Assembly (NCBI GenBank): GCA_024636295.1
Contig: JAGXHI010000056.1
Coordinates: 79,102-143,101, forward strand
Direction of reading: 5' to 3'
DNA: 64,000 nucleotides
From: Desulfuromonadales bacterium
Lineage (GTDB): Bacteria > Desulfobacterota > Desulfuromonadia > Desulfuromonadales > JAGXHI01
The notes under the pieces are model-generated. The model ran no database searches. It had not been told where the DNA came from and saw nothing but the letters and a program-made list of their open reading frames with translations. Within the stretch, counting starts at the first letter, position 1; every line of letters starts with the position of its first letter. This document shows positions 51,538-60,713 of this stretch, piece by piece. The position numbers and the translations under genes were made by a program.

Positions 51538-52821
51538 CTACAGGGATTTGAATGCCTTTCGCGCCGCCTCGATGGTCTTGTCAAGATCGGTGGTGGTATG
51601 GGCTATGCTCATGAAGCCGGCCTCGAACTGGGAAGGGGCGATCTGGACGCCTTGTTCCAGCAGCGAGCGGAAGAACCTCCCGAAGGCGGTGGCGTCGCTT
51701 TTGGCGGCATCCGCGAAGGAGTAAACCGGCCCTGCCTGAAAGTAGGTGCAGAACATGCCCCCCATGCGCTGAAGACAGGTAGGAATCGGACATTCTTTGG
51801 CGGCTTCCCTGAGGCCTTTTTCGAGATAGGCGCTCTTCTCCTCGATACGGTCGTAAAATCCTTCCTCTTTCAGCAGTCGCAGAGTGGCGATCCCGGCACT
51901 CATGGCCAGGGGGTTGCCCGAAAGGGTTCCCGCCTGATAGATGCCGCCTTCCGGAGAGAGTTTATCCATGATTTCCTTTTTCCCGCCGAATGCGCCGACC
52001 GGAAGTCCTCCGCCGACGATTTTCCCCAGGCAGACCAGATCTCCCCGAATGCCGAGACGCTCCTGCGCTCCGCCATAGGCAACGCGAAAGCCGGTCATCA
52101 CCTCATCGATGATCAGCACGATTTCTTCCCTGTCGCACAATTCCCGGAGCCCCTCCAGGAAGCCGGTCCGGGGAGGAACGCATCCCATATTGCCGGCGAT
52201 CGGCTCCAGGATGATGCAGGCGATCTCCCCCTTGTTGGCTTCGATGAGGGAGCGGACATCCTCGAGGTCGTTATAATTCGCGGTGAGGGTATGTTTGGCA
52301 AAATCGGCCGGCACGCCGGGAGAGGTGGGCACCCCGAACGTCGCGGCTCCGCTTCCCGCCTTCACGAGCAGCGAGTCGGCATGGCCGTGATAACAACCGT
52401 CGAATTTGAGAATCTTGTCCCGACCCGTATGCCCGCGGGCCAGGCGGATGGCGCTCATGGTGGCTTCGGTGCCAGATGAAACCATGCGAACCTTTTCGAT
52501 GTTCGGATAGGCTTCACAGACCATTTCGGCCAGCACGATTTCCTTCTCGGTGGGAGCGCCGAAGGAAGCCCCGTCACCGGCGGCCGCCCGGATAGCTTCC
52601 ACAACTTCGGGATGGGCATGCCCGAGGATCATAGGACCCCAGGATCCGACGTAGTCGATATAGCTGTTTCCATCGACATCATAGATTTTCGAGCCTTGCG
52701 CCCGCTCGATGAAAACAGGATCGCCCCCGACCGATTTGAAAGCGCGGACCGGACTGTTCACGCCTCCGGGAATGACCTGTTGAGCCTTGGCGAAAAGTTC
52801 GGCGGATTTCCGGTGATTCAT
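51538..52821 (-). CDS. hemL: glutamate-1-semialdehyde 2,1-aminomutase
   Basis: 427 residues from the ATG at 52821, the usual length for HemL. It is a fold-type I PLP enzyme with [20 protein letters not shown], the Gly-rich [27 protein letters not shown] and the PLP lysine in [17 protein letters not shown]. It makes 5-aminolevulinate in the C5 haem pathway and supplies haem for the cytochromes. It is a single-gene unit with its own terminator. Confidence 0.95.
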   Translation of the reverse strand: MNHRKSAELFAKAQQVIPGGVNSPVRAFKSVGGDPVFIERAQGSKIYDVDGNSYIDYVGSWGPMILGHAHPEVVEAIRAAAGDGASFGAPTEKEIVLAEMVCEAYPNIEKVRMVSSGTEATMSAIRLARGHTGRDKILKFDGCYHGHADSLLVKAGSGAATFGVPTSPGVPADFAKHTLTANYNDLEDVRSLIEANKGEIACIILEPIAGNMGCVPPRTGFLEGLRELCDREEIVLIIDEVMTGFRVAYGGAQERLGIRGDLVCLGKIVGGGLPVGAFGGKKEIMDKLSPEGGIYQAGTLSGNPLAMSAGIATLRLLKEEGFYDRIEEKSAYLEKGLREAAKECPIPTCLQRMGGMFCTYFQAGPVYSFADAAKSDATAFGRFFRSLLEQGVQIAPSQFEAGFMSIAHTTTDLDKTIEAARKAFKSL

Positions 52822-53043
52822 CGTACCCCCTTGTAAAAAAGTCCCCTGTGGTTCTGTCAATACTCGAGATTGAAGCCCCCGGGCCGTCACTGCGATTTTC
52901 TGCCAGGAAAAGGCTTCCGTTGCCGCGGATTTTTATCATGATAAGGACGTTCTGTCAATAAATCGGCGGGATGGGGGGTGTGTATGCCTGTTGTACGCCC
53001 GAAAAGGCCCGAAGGGCTTCGAGGATGAAAAGGGATGGCAAAA

Positions 53044-53059
53044 TTAACGTGAACGTTAA
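53044..53059. promoter_or_regulatory. MerR (LiuR-like) operator, distal
   Basis: TTAACGTGAACGTTAA fits TT-N-ACGT-N2-ACGT-N-AA, the same 16-bp form as the site at 53220. It lies ~360 bp upstream of the fad operon. Confidence 0.65.
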
Positions 53060-53219
53060 GATTAATGGTTCGATATGACAATCCAACCCCCAGGAAAAAG
53101 ATTTCTGTTTAAAGGATTGTCATAACAGCTTTATTTCTAATTTAGATCAGGTATTCCTCTCCTGTGGTAAAAAAATTTTCGGAGGCGTATTTTAAAATCT
53201 AAAAAGGTTCCATTTGCTA

Positions 53220-53248
53220 TTGACGTGAACGTAAAAGCAAGTTATAAA
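53220..53248 (+). promoter_or_regulatory. fad operon promoter with overlapping operator
   Basis: TTGACG-17 bp-TATAAA (53220-53248) is a good sigma-70 promoter. The palindrome TTGACGTGAACGTAAA (53220-53235) covers its -35 box, so binding would block RNA polymerase. Confidence 0.75.
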
Positions 53249-53402
53249 TCAACGATAGCGCCGGGCGGAAAAGGCTTGTCCATTTCAGCCGGCCAGGTAA
53301 AAAATATCCGAAAAATTAATTCGAAACCGATTACCCGAAGTGAACGGCTGTTGTGGCGCTTCGGGATCAATCCTTGAACCCTTGCGAAATGGAGGAGAGA
53401 GT

Positions 53403-55790
53403 ATGAGGCAAATCAGACGGGTAGCCGTGCTTGGTTCGGGGGTGATGGGGGCCACAATCGCCGCCCATCTGGCCAATGCCGGTCTTGACGTTCTGCTGCT
53501 CGACATCGTCCCCCGGGAGTTGACGTCCGAGGAGCAGGCAGGGGGATTGACGCTGGAGAGCCCGGAGGTGCGGAACCGCATCGTCCGCAACGGGTTAAAG
53601 ACGATTTCCGCAATGAAACCGGCGGCTTTTTATCTTCCCGATTACGCAAGTCGCATCGAGACGGGAAATTTCGAGGACGACATGGCCCGGCTGCGGGAGT
53701 GCGACTGGGTGGTGGAAGTGGTTGTCGAGAACATGAAGATCAAGAAAAAGCTCCTGGCCGAGAAGGTGGCCCCCAACATGGAGGAAGGAGCGATCCTCTC
53801 CACCAACACCAGCGGCCTTTCGGTCAACGAAATGGCGTCTGTTCTGCCTGGGAGCCTGCGCCGGAACTTTCTGGTGACTCATTTCTTCAATCCTCCGCGC
53901 TACATGCGCCTGCTGGAGATCGTCGGTTGCGACGAGGCCGATCCGAAGCTGGTGAAGGGGATGGCCGAATTCATTTCCCGACGCCTTGGCAAGGGGATCG
54001 TCTATGCCAAGGACACTCCCAATTTCATCGGCAACCGCATCGGAGTCTATTCGATCTTCAAAGCCATGCACCACATGGTCGATATGGGAATGACAGTGGA
54101 AGAGGTCGATGCCGTTGCGGGCCCGGCCACAGCGAGACCGGGAAGCGCCGCCTTCCGCACGGCGGACCTTGTTGGCATCGATACTCTGGTTCATATCGGC
54201 GACAATACCTATGATCTTCTTGCCGGAGATGAGGAGCGAGAGGCTTTTAAGGTTCCCGGATTCGTCAATGACATGGTGCAGAAGGGTCTTCACGGAAACA
54301 AGACCAAAAAAGGATTTTTCCGCCAGGAGAAGAGCGCCGAAGGTCGGAAAATTTTCTACTACGACTACAACACCGGAGAGTACAAACCGGCGGAAAAACC
54401 GAAATTCGCCTCCGTAGGAGCGGCAAAGCAGATCGACGATCCCGGCCTGCGGGTAAAAACGGTGATCGAAGGCAGAGACAAGGCGGCCGAGTTCGCCTGG
54501 CGCAATCTGCGCGACACCCTGATCTACACCGTCAAGCGTATTCCCGAGATCGCCGACGATATTGTGAACGTGGACAACGCCATGCGATGGGGATTCAACT
54601 GGGAGCTCGGGCCCTTTGAGATGCTCGATGCCCTGGGGGTTTCCTCCTTCGTCGAGCGCGCAAAAAAGGATGGTGTGGAGGTTCCCGAATCCCTGGTGGG
54701 GGTGGAGAGCTTCTATAAGATCGAAAATGGAAAGAAATATTATTACGATCTTCAGTCGAAAGAATACAGGCAGGTTCCGAGCAGCCCCGATAACATTCAG
54801 CTTCCCCTGGTGAAAGAGGCGGGCGGTCTGGTGGAAAAAAGCTCCGGCTGCTCGATACTCGACCTGGGAGACGGGGTTTTCGGAATCGAGTTTCACTCCA
54901 AGATGAATGCCATCACCGGAGATATGCCCTCCATGGTCCACAAGGCGATCCAGCGCGCCGAGGGGGAGGGGATCGGCCTGGTGATCGCCAACCAGGGGAA
55001 AAATTTCTCGGTGGGGGCCAACCTGATGATGGTCGCCGTCGCCATGGCCGAAGGCGCTTTCGACGAGATCGATATGGCGGTGCGCGCCCTGCAGAAGGCG
55101 AACATGGCGCTGAAGTACGCCAAGGTGCCTGTCGTCGCGGCGCCCTTTGGAATGACCCTGGGGGGTGGATGCGAATTCTGTCTGCACTCCGATGCGATCG
55201 TGGCGCACGCAGAGACCTACATGGGCCTGGTGGAAGTCGGAGTCGGCCTCCTGCCCGCAGGCGGGGGAACCAAAGAGATGGCGCTTCGGGCCGCCCGGAT
55301 GGCCGACAGGTACGGCACCGACGTGACGCCTTTTGTCAGCAGATCTTTCCAGAATATCGCCATGGCGAAAGTTTCGATGAGCGCGGCGGAAATCTTCGAT
55401 CTGGGCTACATGGGTCCCGGCGACGCCATTTCCATGAATATCGATCATCTGATCGCCGATGCCAAGCAGACCGCGATCACCCTGGCGCGCACCTATCGCC
55501 CAGGCAGGCCGGCCCAGGATATCAAGGCTCCAGGGCGCAGCGTTGCGGCAAGCATCAAGAGCATGCTCTGGAATATGAAGGCCGGAGGCTTCATTTCCGA
55601 CTACGATGCCGAACTGAGCGGCGTCATCGCCGACGTGATCTGCGGCGGAGATGTTCCCGCGGGAACTCTCGTCTCCGAGCAGTATCTCCTTGATCTCGAG
55701 CGCCAGGGTTTCCTGAAGCTCTGCGGAAACAAAAAGACGGGCGAGCGTATTCAGCACATGCTGAAGACGGGCAAGCCGCTGCGGAATTAA
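53403..55790 (+). CDS. 3-hydroxyacyl-CoA dehydrogenase / enoyl-CoA hydratase fusion
   Basis: 795 residues from the ATG at 53403 with GGAGGAG upstream. The N-terminal NAD domain (VAVLGSGVMGATIAAHLANAGLDV) and 3HCDH C-domain lie at residues ~1-450. The C-terminal crotonase domain (~490-700) has FHSKMNAITGDM, GLVIANQGKNFSVGANL and GMTLGGGCEFCLHSDAIVAHAETYMGLVEVGVGLLPAGGG. It does steps two and three of beta-oxidation. The domain order is the reverse of E. coli FadB, as in Bacillus FadN-like proteins. It is followed by the thiolase gene, 80 bp downstream. Confidence 0.93.
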   Translation: MRQIRRVAVLGSGVMGATIAAHLANAGLDVLLLDIVPRELTSEEQAGGLTLESPEVRNRIVRNGLKTISAMKPAAFYLPDYASRIETGNFEDDMARLRECDWVVEVVVENMKIKKKLLAEKVAPNMEEGAILSTNTSGLSVNEMASVLPGSLRRNFLVTHFFNPPRYMRLLEIVGCDEADPKLVKGMAEFISRRLGKGIVYAKDTPNFIGNRIGVYSIFKAMHHMVDMGMTVEEVDAVAGPATARPGSAAFRTADLVGIDTLVHIGDNTYDLLAGDEEREAFKVPGFVNDMVQKGLHGNKTKKGFFRQEKSAEGRKIFYYDYNTGEYKPAEKPKFASVGAAKQIDDPGLRVKTVIEGRDKAAEFAWRNLRDTLIYTVKRIPEIADDIVNVDNAMRWGFNWELGPFEMLDALGVSSFVERAKKDGVEVPESLVGVESFYKIENGKKYYYDLQSKEYRQVPSSPDNIQLPLVKEAGGLVEKSSGCSILDLGDGVFGIEFHSKMNAITGDMPSMVHKAIQRAEGEGIGLVIANQGKNFSVGANLMMVAVAMAEGAFDEIDMAVRALQKANMALKYAKVPVVAAPFGMTLGGGCEFCLHSDAIVAHAETYMGLVEVGVGLLPAGGGTKEMALRAARMADRYGTDVTPFVSRSFQNIAMAKVSMSAAEIFDLGYMGPGDAISMNIDHLIADAKQTAITLARTYRPGRPAQDIKAPGRSVAASIKSMLWNMKAGGFISDYDAELSGVIADVICGGDVPAGTLVSEQYLLDLERQGFLKLCGNKKTGERIQHMLKTGKPLRN

Positions 55791-55870
55791 GAATCCGGGA
55801 ATCGAATCAAAGGTTCGCCTGAACTGTGTCGCGAAAACCGCGCCAAAACTATTTGCCGGAGGATAACGCA

Positions 55871-57043
55871 ATGAAAACAGCATACATTCTTGCCGCATAC
55901 AGGACCCCAGGTTGCCGGGCCAAAAAAGGAAAACTCAGGGACATGCGCCCCGACGATCTGGCGGCGGCAGCCATAGAAGGTCTGATCGAGCGCACCGGCA
56001 TCGATGCTGCCGGGGTGGAAGACGTGATTCTCGGGTGCGCTTTCCCCGAGGCGGAGCAGGGCATGAACGTCGCGCGCGTCGCAGCGATGAAAGCAAAACT
56101 GCCCTACCAGGTTCCGGGTCAGACCGTCAACCGTTTCTGCTCTTCCGGGCTTCAGGCGATCGCCCTGGCCGCCGAGCGGATCATGGCGGGCTTCGGCGAT
56201 TGCATCATCGCCGGCGGTGTCGAGTCGATGACCATCGTGCCGATGGGAGGCAATAAGTACAGCGCCAATCCGGGACTCATGGCCGAATGGCCCGAAGCTT
56301 ACGCTTCCATGGGGATCACGGCGGAACTGGTGGCGCAAAAATACGGAATTTCCAGAGAGGACCAGGACGTTTTCGCTCTGGCCAGCCATCAGAAAGCCAT
56401 GGCAGCCATTCAGCAGGGCCGGTTCCGGGATGAGATCATCCCGGTCAGAACCGAACACGCCGCCCTTGTGAACGGGAAGATTCAGAAGCAGTCCGAAACG
56501 GTCGAAATCGATGACGGGCCGCGTGCCGACACCAGCCCGGAAGGGCTCGCCCAGCTCCGGCCGGCTTTCAAGGCTGGCGGCTCCGTGACGGCGGGCAACG
56601 CCTCCCAGATGACCGACGGCGCGGCGGCGGCGCTGGTCGTATCCGAGGAATTTCTCAAGAAGACGGGACTGACGCCCTCGGCGCGCTTTGTCTCCTTCGC
56701 GGTTCGGGGGGTGCCCCCGGAGATCATGGGGATCGGCCCCGTCGAAGCGATCCCCGCGGCGCTTGCCATGGCGGGACTCCGGCAGGAGGACCTCGGCCTG
56801 ATCGAACTCAATGAAGCCTTTGCCGCCCAATCCCTTGCCGTCATTCGGGATCTCAAGCTGAATTCGGAGATTATCAATGTCAACGGCGGAGGCATCGCCC
56901 TGGGTCATCCGCTTGGTTGCACAGGCGCCAAGCTCACAGCCACTCTTCTCTCCGAAATGGGCAGAAGAAATGAGCGCTACGGGATGGTGACCATGTGCAT
57001 CGGTGGTGGAATGGGCGCCGCTGGAATTTTTGAGAAAATCTGA
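55871..57043 (+). CDS. acetyl-CoA acyltransferase (3-ketoacyl-CoA thiolase)
   Basis: 390 residues from the ATG at 55871, with GGAGG upstream. Thiolase catalytic residues are visible: Cys in NRFCSSGLQAI, GGVESM, His in ELNEAFAAQSLAV and the C-terminal Cys/His set in GGGIALGHPLGCTGA and TMCIGGGMGAAGIFE. It cleaves 3-ketoacyl-CoA, the last step of beta-oxidation. It is in the fad operon between the fusion enzyme and the acyl-CoA dehydrogenase. Confidence 0.94.
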   Translation: MKTAYILAAYRTPGCRAKKGKLRDMRPDDLAAAAIEGLIERTGIDAAGVEDVILGCAFPEAEQGMNVARVAAMKAKLPYQVPGQTVNRFCSSGLQAIALAAERIMAGFGDCIIAGGVESMTIVPMGGNKYSANPGLMAEWPEAYASMGITAELVAQKYGISREDQDVFALASHQKAMAAIQQGRFRDEIIPVRTEHAALVNGKIQKQSETVEIDDGPRADTSPEGLAQLRPAFKAGGSVTAGNASQMTDGAAAALVVSEEFLKKTGLTPSARFVSFAVRGVPPEIMGIGPVEAIPAALAMAGLRQEDLGLIELNEAFAAQSLAVIRDLKLNSEIINVNGGGIALGHPLGCTGAKLTATLLSEMGRRNERYGMVTMCIGGGMGAAGIFEKI

Positions 57044-57128
57044 CGAGGTGGTTTCGAACTTACGAAAAATAGATGCGGACGGAAGAATCCATATTATAAA
57101 TGCCAATTATTTCGTTGAGAGGTGAATC

Positions 57129-58907
57129 ATGGCTGAGAGAATTCTGAAGGGCGGGGAGTACCTGATTGCGGAAACGGCCGCGGAAGAGATCATTACTCCG
57201 GAGGATTTCACGGACGAGCAGAAGCAGATTGCCGAAACCTCGGAGCAGTTCGTCACGAATGAGATCATTCCTCACACCGAGGCGATCGACCATCAGGAAT
57301 TCGATATCGTTGTCCAGGGGATGCGCAAGTGCGGGGAGCTGGGCCTGCTGATGACCGATGCTCCGGAAGAATACGGCGGTCTTGACCTCGACAAGGTCAC
57401 CGGGATGCTGATCGCCGAGAAAATAGCTCTTTCCGGATCCTTCGCGGTCACCTTTACCGCCCATACCGGCATCGGCATGCTCCCCCTGATCTATTATGGA
57501 ACCAGAGAGCAGAAGGAGAAATACCTGGAAAAGCTCATGACAGGGGAATGGGTCGCCGCCTACTGCCTCACGGAACCCGAATCGGGGAGCGATGCCCTCA
57601 GTGCCCGGGCCACGGCCACGCTCAGCCCCGACGGCAAGCATTATCTTCTCAACGGCACAAAACAGTTTATCACCAATGCCGGATTCGCCGAGCTCTTTAC
57701 CGTCTTTGCAAAGATCGACAAGGAACATTTCACCGCCTTTCTTGTGGAACGCGGCTATGAGGGGGTATCGGTAGGCGCAGAGGAGAAGAAACTGGGGATC
57801 AAGGGCTCCTCCACCTGTCCCGTTGTTCTCGAAGATGCCAAAGTACCGGTGGAAAATGTCCTAGGAGAAATCGGCAAGGGACACAAGATTGCCTTTAATG
57901 TTCTCAATGAAGCCCGATTCAAGCTCGGAGCCGTGGTGAACGGCGCCGCCAAAGGAGCGTTTGCCGTCGGGGTTCAGTACGCCAACGAGCGCAAGCAGTT
58001 CGGACGCACGATCGGATCCTTCGGAGCGATACAGGATAAGATAGCCGATATGACGGCCGAACTCTACGCCTCCGATTCCCTGATCTACCGTCTGGCCGGT
58101 CTCATGGACCAGCGACTGTCCGGAATCGAGAAAGGGACGGAGAACTATTACGAACTTTATCAGAAGGGGGTTGAGGAATACGCCGCCGAGTGCGCCATCG
58201 CCAAGGTCTTCTGCAGCGACATGCTGGCACTTGTCGTGGACGAGGTGGTGCAGATCCACGGCGGATACGGTTTCGTCAGCGAATACCCCGCCGAGCGCTT
58301 CTACCGCGACGAACGCATCAATCGGATTTTCGAGGGAACAAACGAGGTCAACCGCCTGATCATCCCCGGCGGCATTCTGCGCAAGGCGATGAAAGGCGAG
58401 CTTCCTCTGCAGGCAGAGGCGATGAAGGCTTTCGAGGCTCTCATGAACCCCTCCTTCGAAGAGATCGACGAGAGCCTTCCCTTCGCCCGGGAAAAGACTC
58501 TGCTGAAGAACCTCAAAACCCTTTTTCTTGTGGTATCCGGGGCAGCTGTGCAGAAATATATGGACAAGCTCCAGAACGAGCAGGAAATTCTTCTGGCCCT
58601 GGCCAACATGGCGATTCAAATCTTCGCACTGGAGTGCGCTGTGCTGCGGGCCGAAAAGAATTTCTCCAGGACCAGCGACAAGAAAAAGGAGCTCTTCAGG
58701 GCGGCCGTCAAGACCTTTGCGTTCACCGCGGCGGAAAGGGTCGGTACCGAAGCGCGAAAATGCGCTTTTTTCGTTGAGGAGGGAGATGGTCTGGCCATGA
58801 TCCTGAGCGGCGCGCGACGCTTCACGAAATATGATGCTACCGGACTGCTGGAAGCCAGGCGGACCCTGGCCAGAGCGGCTCTGGAGACGGAGAGGTATAT
58901 CTTCTGA
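57129..58907 (+). CDS. long acyl-CoA dehydrogenase with C-terminal extension (FadE-like)
   Basis: 592 residues. Residues ~40-420 form the acyl-CoA dehydrogenase core: YCLTEPESGSDALSA FAD loop, NERKQFGRTIGSFGAIQ, VQIHGGYGFVSEYPAERFYRDERINRIFEGTNEVN. The last ~170 residues form an extra helical domain as in VLCAD/ACAD9-type enzymes and Bacillus FadE. It oxidises fatty acyl-CoA in step one of beta-oxidation and needs ETF, which is not in the window. It lies 85 bp after the thiolase gene. Confidence 0.92.
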   Translation: MAERILKGGEYLIAETAAEEIITPEDFTDEQKQIAETSEQFVTNEIIPHTEAIDHQEFDIVVQGMRKCGELGLLMTDAPEEYGGLDLDKVTGMLIAEKIALSGSFAVTFTAHTGIGMLPLIYYGTREQKEKYLEKLMTGEWVAAYCLTEPESGSDALSARATATLSPDGKHYLLNGTKQFITNAGFAELFTVFAKIDKEHFTAFLVERGYEGVSVGAEEKKLGIKGSSTCPVVLEDAKVPVENVLGEIGKGHKIAFNVLNEARFKLGAVVNGAAKGAFAVGVQYANERKQFGRTIGSFGAIQDKIADMTAELYASDSLIYRLAGLMDQRLSGIEKGTENYYELYQKGVEEYAAECAIAKVFCSDMLALVVDEVVQIHGGYGFVSEYPAERFYRDERINRIFEGTNEVNRLIIPGGILRKAMKGELPLQAEAMKAFEALMNPSFEEIDESLPFAREKTLLKNLKTLFLVVSGAAVQKYMDKLQNEQEILLALANMAIQIFALECAVLRAEKNFSRTSDKKKELFRAAVKTFAFTAAERVGTEARKCAFFVEEGDGLAMILSGARRFTKYDATGLLEARRTLARAALETERYIF

Positions 58908-58988
58908 TTTTTCCCCGGGAGCTGTCGGAGGTTCCGCTGGCTCCCGGCGGAATTGCAAGGCAGGAGTTGTTGCCCTGGCGTTTTTCTG

Positions 58989-59972
58989 ATGAGCCCTGTG
59001 GCGGATTACATGGGAAATACCCCTATGGATATGCGTAAATATACTCTTCCCACACCTTACATGGTCGGTGATATCCATGTTTATGCGATGGAGTTGCAGG
59101 GCGAGCTTGTTCTCTTCGATACCGGTCCGAATACGCCCGAAGCCCTCGAATCCCTCCGCGCCCAGATCGATCTGGACCGGCTGAAGCACGTTTTCGTCAC
59201 CCACAGCCATCTCGACCACTGTGGCCTGGTGGAGTATCTGGCGAGCAACACGGCCGCGGAGATTTACCTTCCTCGGCGGGATGTGCTGAAATTTCGAAAT
59301 CACGAGCGCCGCGCGGAGTTCATCCGCGCTCTTTTTCGCGAATACGGCTTCGACGACAGATTCCTTCAGGTGCTCGGGGAAGTGGTCGGACATTATGAAC
59401 TTCTTGGCGCCGTTCCCGAACATTTCCAGATTGTTGAGGAATCGCTTGTCCCGGGACGGTTGGGAATCTCCTGGATGAGCTGTCCGGGGCATTCCCAGAG
59501 CGATCTGGTCTACCTGGTCGATGACTTTGCCATTACCGGAGATGTCGTCCTTGCCGAGACCTTCCAGGCGCCCTTGCTGGATTTCGATCTGGACGCCCTT
59601 GAAGGTCGCTTCGGCAATTACGATGCCTACTGCCGAACCCTCCTGAACCTTGGCCGACTTCGGGGTCGTCGCATTCTGCCGGCCCACGGGAGGGCCTCCG
59701 TGAATCTGGAGGAGACGGTCCTTTTCTACGTGAGCAAGCTTCTGGAGCGCTCCGAACGGGTAAGGGAATCAGCCGATGTTCCTGAGGTCAGGGAAGTGGT
59801 GCGGACGCTCTTTGGAGACAGTCTGTCCAATCCCCTGGTTGCCTACATCAAGATTTCGGAGATTGTTTTTCTGCGGGATTTCCTGGCCGCTCCCGAACGG
59901 CTCTGGCATTCTCTTGAGAAGAGTGGATTTCTTTGCGGCGGACGGGAAGGAATCCTGGCGGCGGGCAGTTGA
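58989..59972 (+). CDS. metallo-beta-lactamase-fold hydrolase
   Basis: 327 residues from the ATG at 58989; ATGs at 59010 and 59025 are also possible. Zinc motif THSHLDHCG, a second His in SCPGHSQSD, Asp in AITGDVVLAET and a distal HGR are visible. The C-terminal ~100 residues are helical. MBL-fold proteins next to fad genes may be CoA thioesterases or glyoxalase-like hydrolases. This is an inference, and the substrate is unknown. It lies 81 bp after the long dehydrogenase. Confidence 0.82.
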   Translation: MSPVADYMGNTPMDMRKYTLPTPYMVGDIHVYAMELQGELVLFDTGPNTPEALESLRAQIDLDRLKHVFVTHSHLDHCGLVEYLASNTAAEIYLPRRDVLKFRNHERRAEFIRALFREYGFDDRFLQVLGEVVGHYELLGAVPEHFQIVEESLVPGRLGISWMSCPGHSQSDLVYLVDDFAITGDVVLAETFQAPLLDFDLDALEGRFGNYDAYCRTLLNLGRLRGRRILPAHGRASVNLEETVLFYVSKLLERSERVRESADVPEVREVVRTLFGDSLSNPLVAYIKISEIVFLRDFLAAPERLWHSLEKSGFLCGGREGILAAGS

Positions 59973-60091
59973 TCCTTCGAGAAGGCCGGGTCAAATTTGA
60001 AGCGGCCGATATCACTTCAGCGGGAAATCCGGTCACGGAGTTGTGCGGCGGTGGGGAGAGGCGGGAAAGAAGGTGTTTCAGATAAGGTTCT

Positions 60092-60496
60092 TCAGGAGGT
60101 TCCATCTTTGAGCATTTCTGCGATCCTGCCCCGGTAGCCGACAATATCCTGCCTGAGCGAAGAGAGATTGGAGATCTTCTCGTCAATTTTACGGATATGG
60201 TTGTCGAGAATTTCCAGGAGCTTCGGCATGATCTTTCCCGGGTTCTTGTGGCTCTTGTACGTTTCCGCCAATTCCTGCATCTCCTTCAGTGAGATGCCGA
60301 GTTCCTTCAGTTTGAGGATGAATTTAAGGCGGGTGATATCTTCCTTGTCATAGATGCGCATCCCTCCTTCCAATCGCTGCGGGGGTTCCATGATTCCAAA
60401 TTCCTCGTAGTAGCGAATTGTGCGGGTGGTGACACCGAGCATCTCTGCCACTTCGCCTATCTGCATGCGATCTTTTATTTTTTTGTTCATAGCCAT
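60092..60496 (-). CDS. MerR-family regulator, LiuR-like, of the fatty-acid genes
   Basis: 134 residues. The N-terminal winged helix is RMQIGEVAEMLGVTTRTIRYYEEFGIMEPPQRLEGGMRIYDKEDITRLKFILKLKELG. A coiled-coil dimer helix follows, with a short C-terminus and no Cys-based metal site. This is the size of LiuR-type MerR proteins, which regulate branched-chain or fatty-acid degradation. Its start codon touches a degenerate operator (60496-60511). A good promoter (TTGACA 60549-60544, 17 bp, TAATTT 60526-60521, minus strand) lies upstream. It probably represses the fad operon and the next gene in an autoregulated way. Confidence 0.88.
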   Translation of the reverse strand: MAMNKKIKDRMQIGEVAEMLGVTTRTIRYYEEFGIMEPPQRLEGGMRIYDKEDITRLKFILKLKELGISLKEMQELAETYKSHKNPGKIMPKLLEILDNHIRKIDEKISNLSSLRQDIVGYRGRIAEMLKDGTS

Positions 60497-60511
60497 TTAA
60501 CCTTTACGTAA
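60496..60511. promoter_or_regulatory. MerR operator at the regulator's own start
   Basis: TTTAACCTTTACGTAA has one good half-site (TTTACGTAA) and one degenerate half. It lies directly upstream of, and touching, the merR start codon, and may give autoregulation. Confidence 0.5.
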
Positions 60512-60634
60512 TTTAAATCAAAATTAGCACCCCATCTTCATCCTGTCAACGAGAATGTAAAGTTTCCTCTAGATCTCCATTTTGACAGAAAAATTTAAAA
60601 CATTGAAAAATAAAATGGAGTAAAAATTATTTTA

Positions 60635-60663
60635 TTGACTTTAACGTAATGGATACCTAAGTT
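60635..60663 (+). promoter_or_regulatory. acyl-CoA dehydrogenase promoter with overlapping operator
   Basis: TTGACT (60635-60640), 17 bp and TAAGTT (60658-60663) form a promoter. TTGACTTTAACGTAAT (60635-60650) is operator-like and overlaps the -35 box, as in the fad promoter. Confidence 0.6.
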
Positions 60664-60713
60664 TGGTGAGATCGTGTGTCTCCCATAAAAAAACCACCGC
60701 CGGAGGGATAAAA

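Larger units (their letters stand above)
52822..53402. other. 581-bp intergenic region between hemL and the fad operon
   Basis: The right half carries two palindromic operators and a sigma-70 promoter for the fad operon (listed separately). The left half is the hemL upstream region. No gene was seen. Confidence 0.6.

Noticed and set aside
53595..55898. A 767-codon open frame on the minus strand
   Set aside because: It is opposite the clear FadB-type fusion gene. Its product has no recognisable domain and reads like a shadow of GC-rich codon bias.
57861..59687. A 608-codon open frame on the minus strand
   Set aside because: It lies antisense to the acyl-CoA dehydrogenase and MBL-fold genes, which both have intact motifs. 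No domain is visible in the antisense frame.
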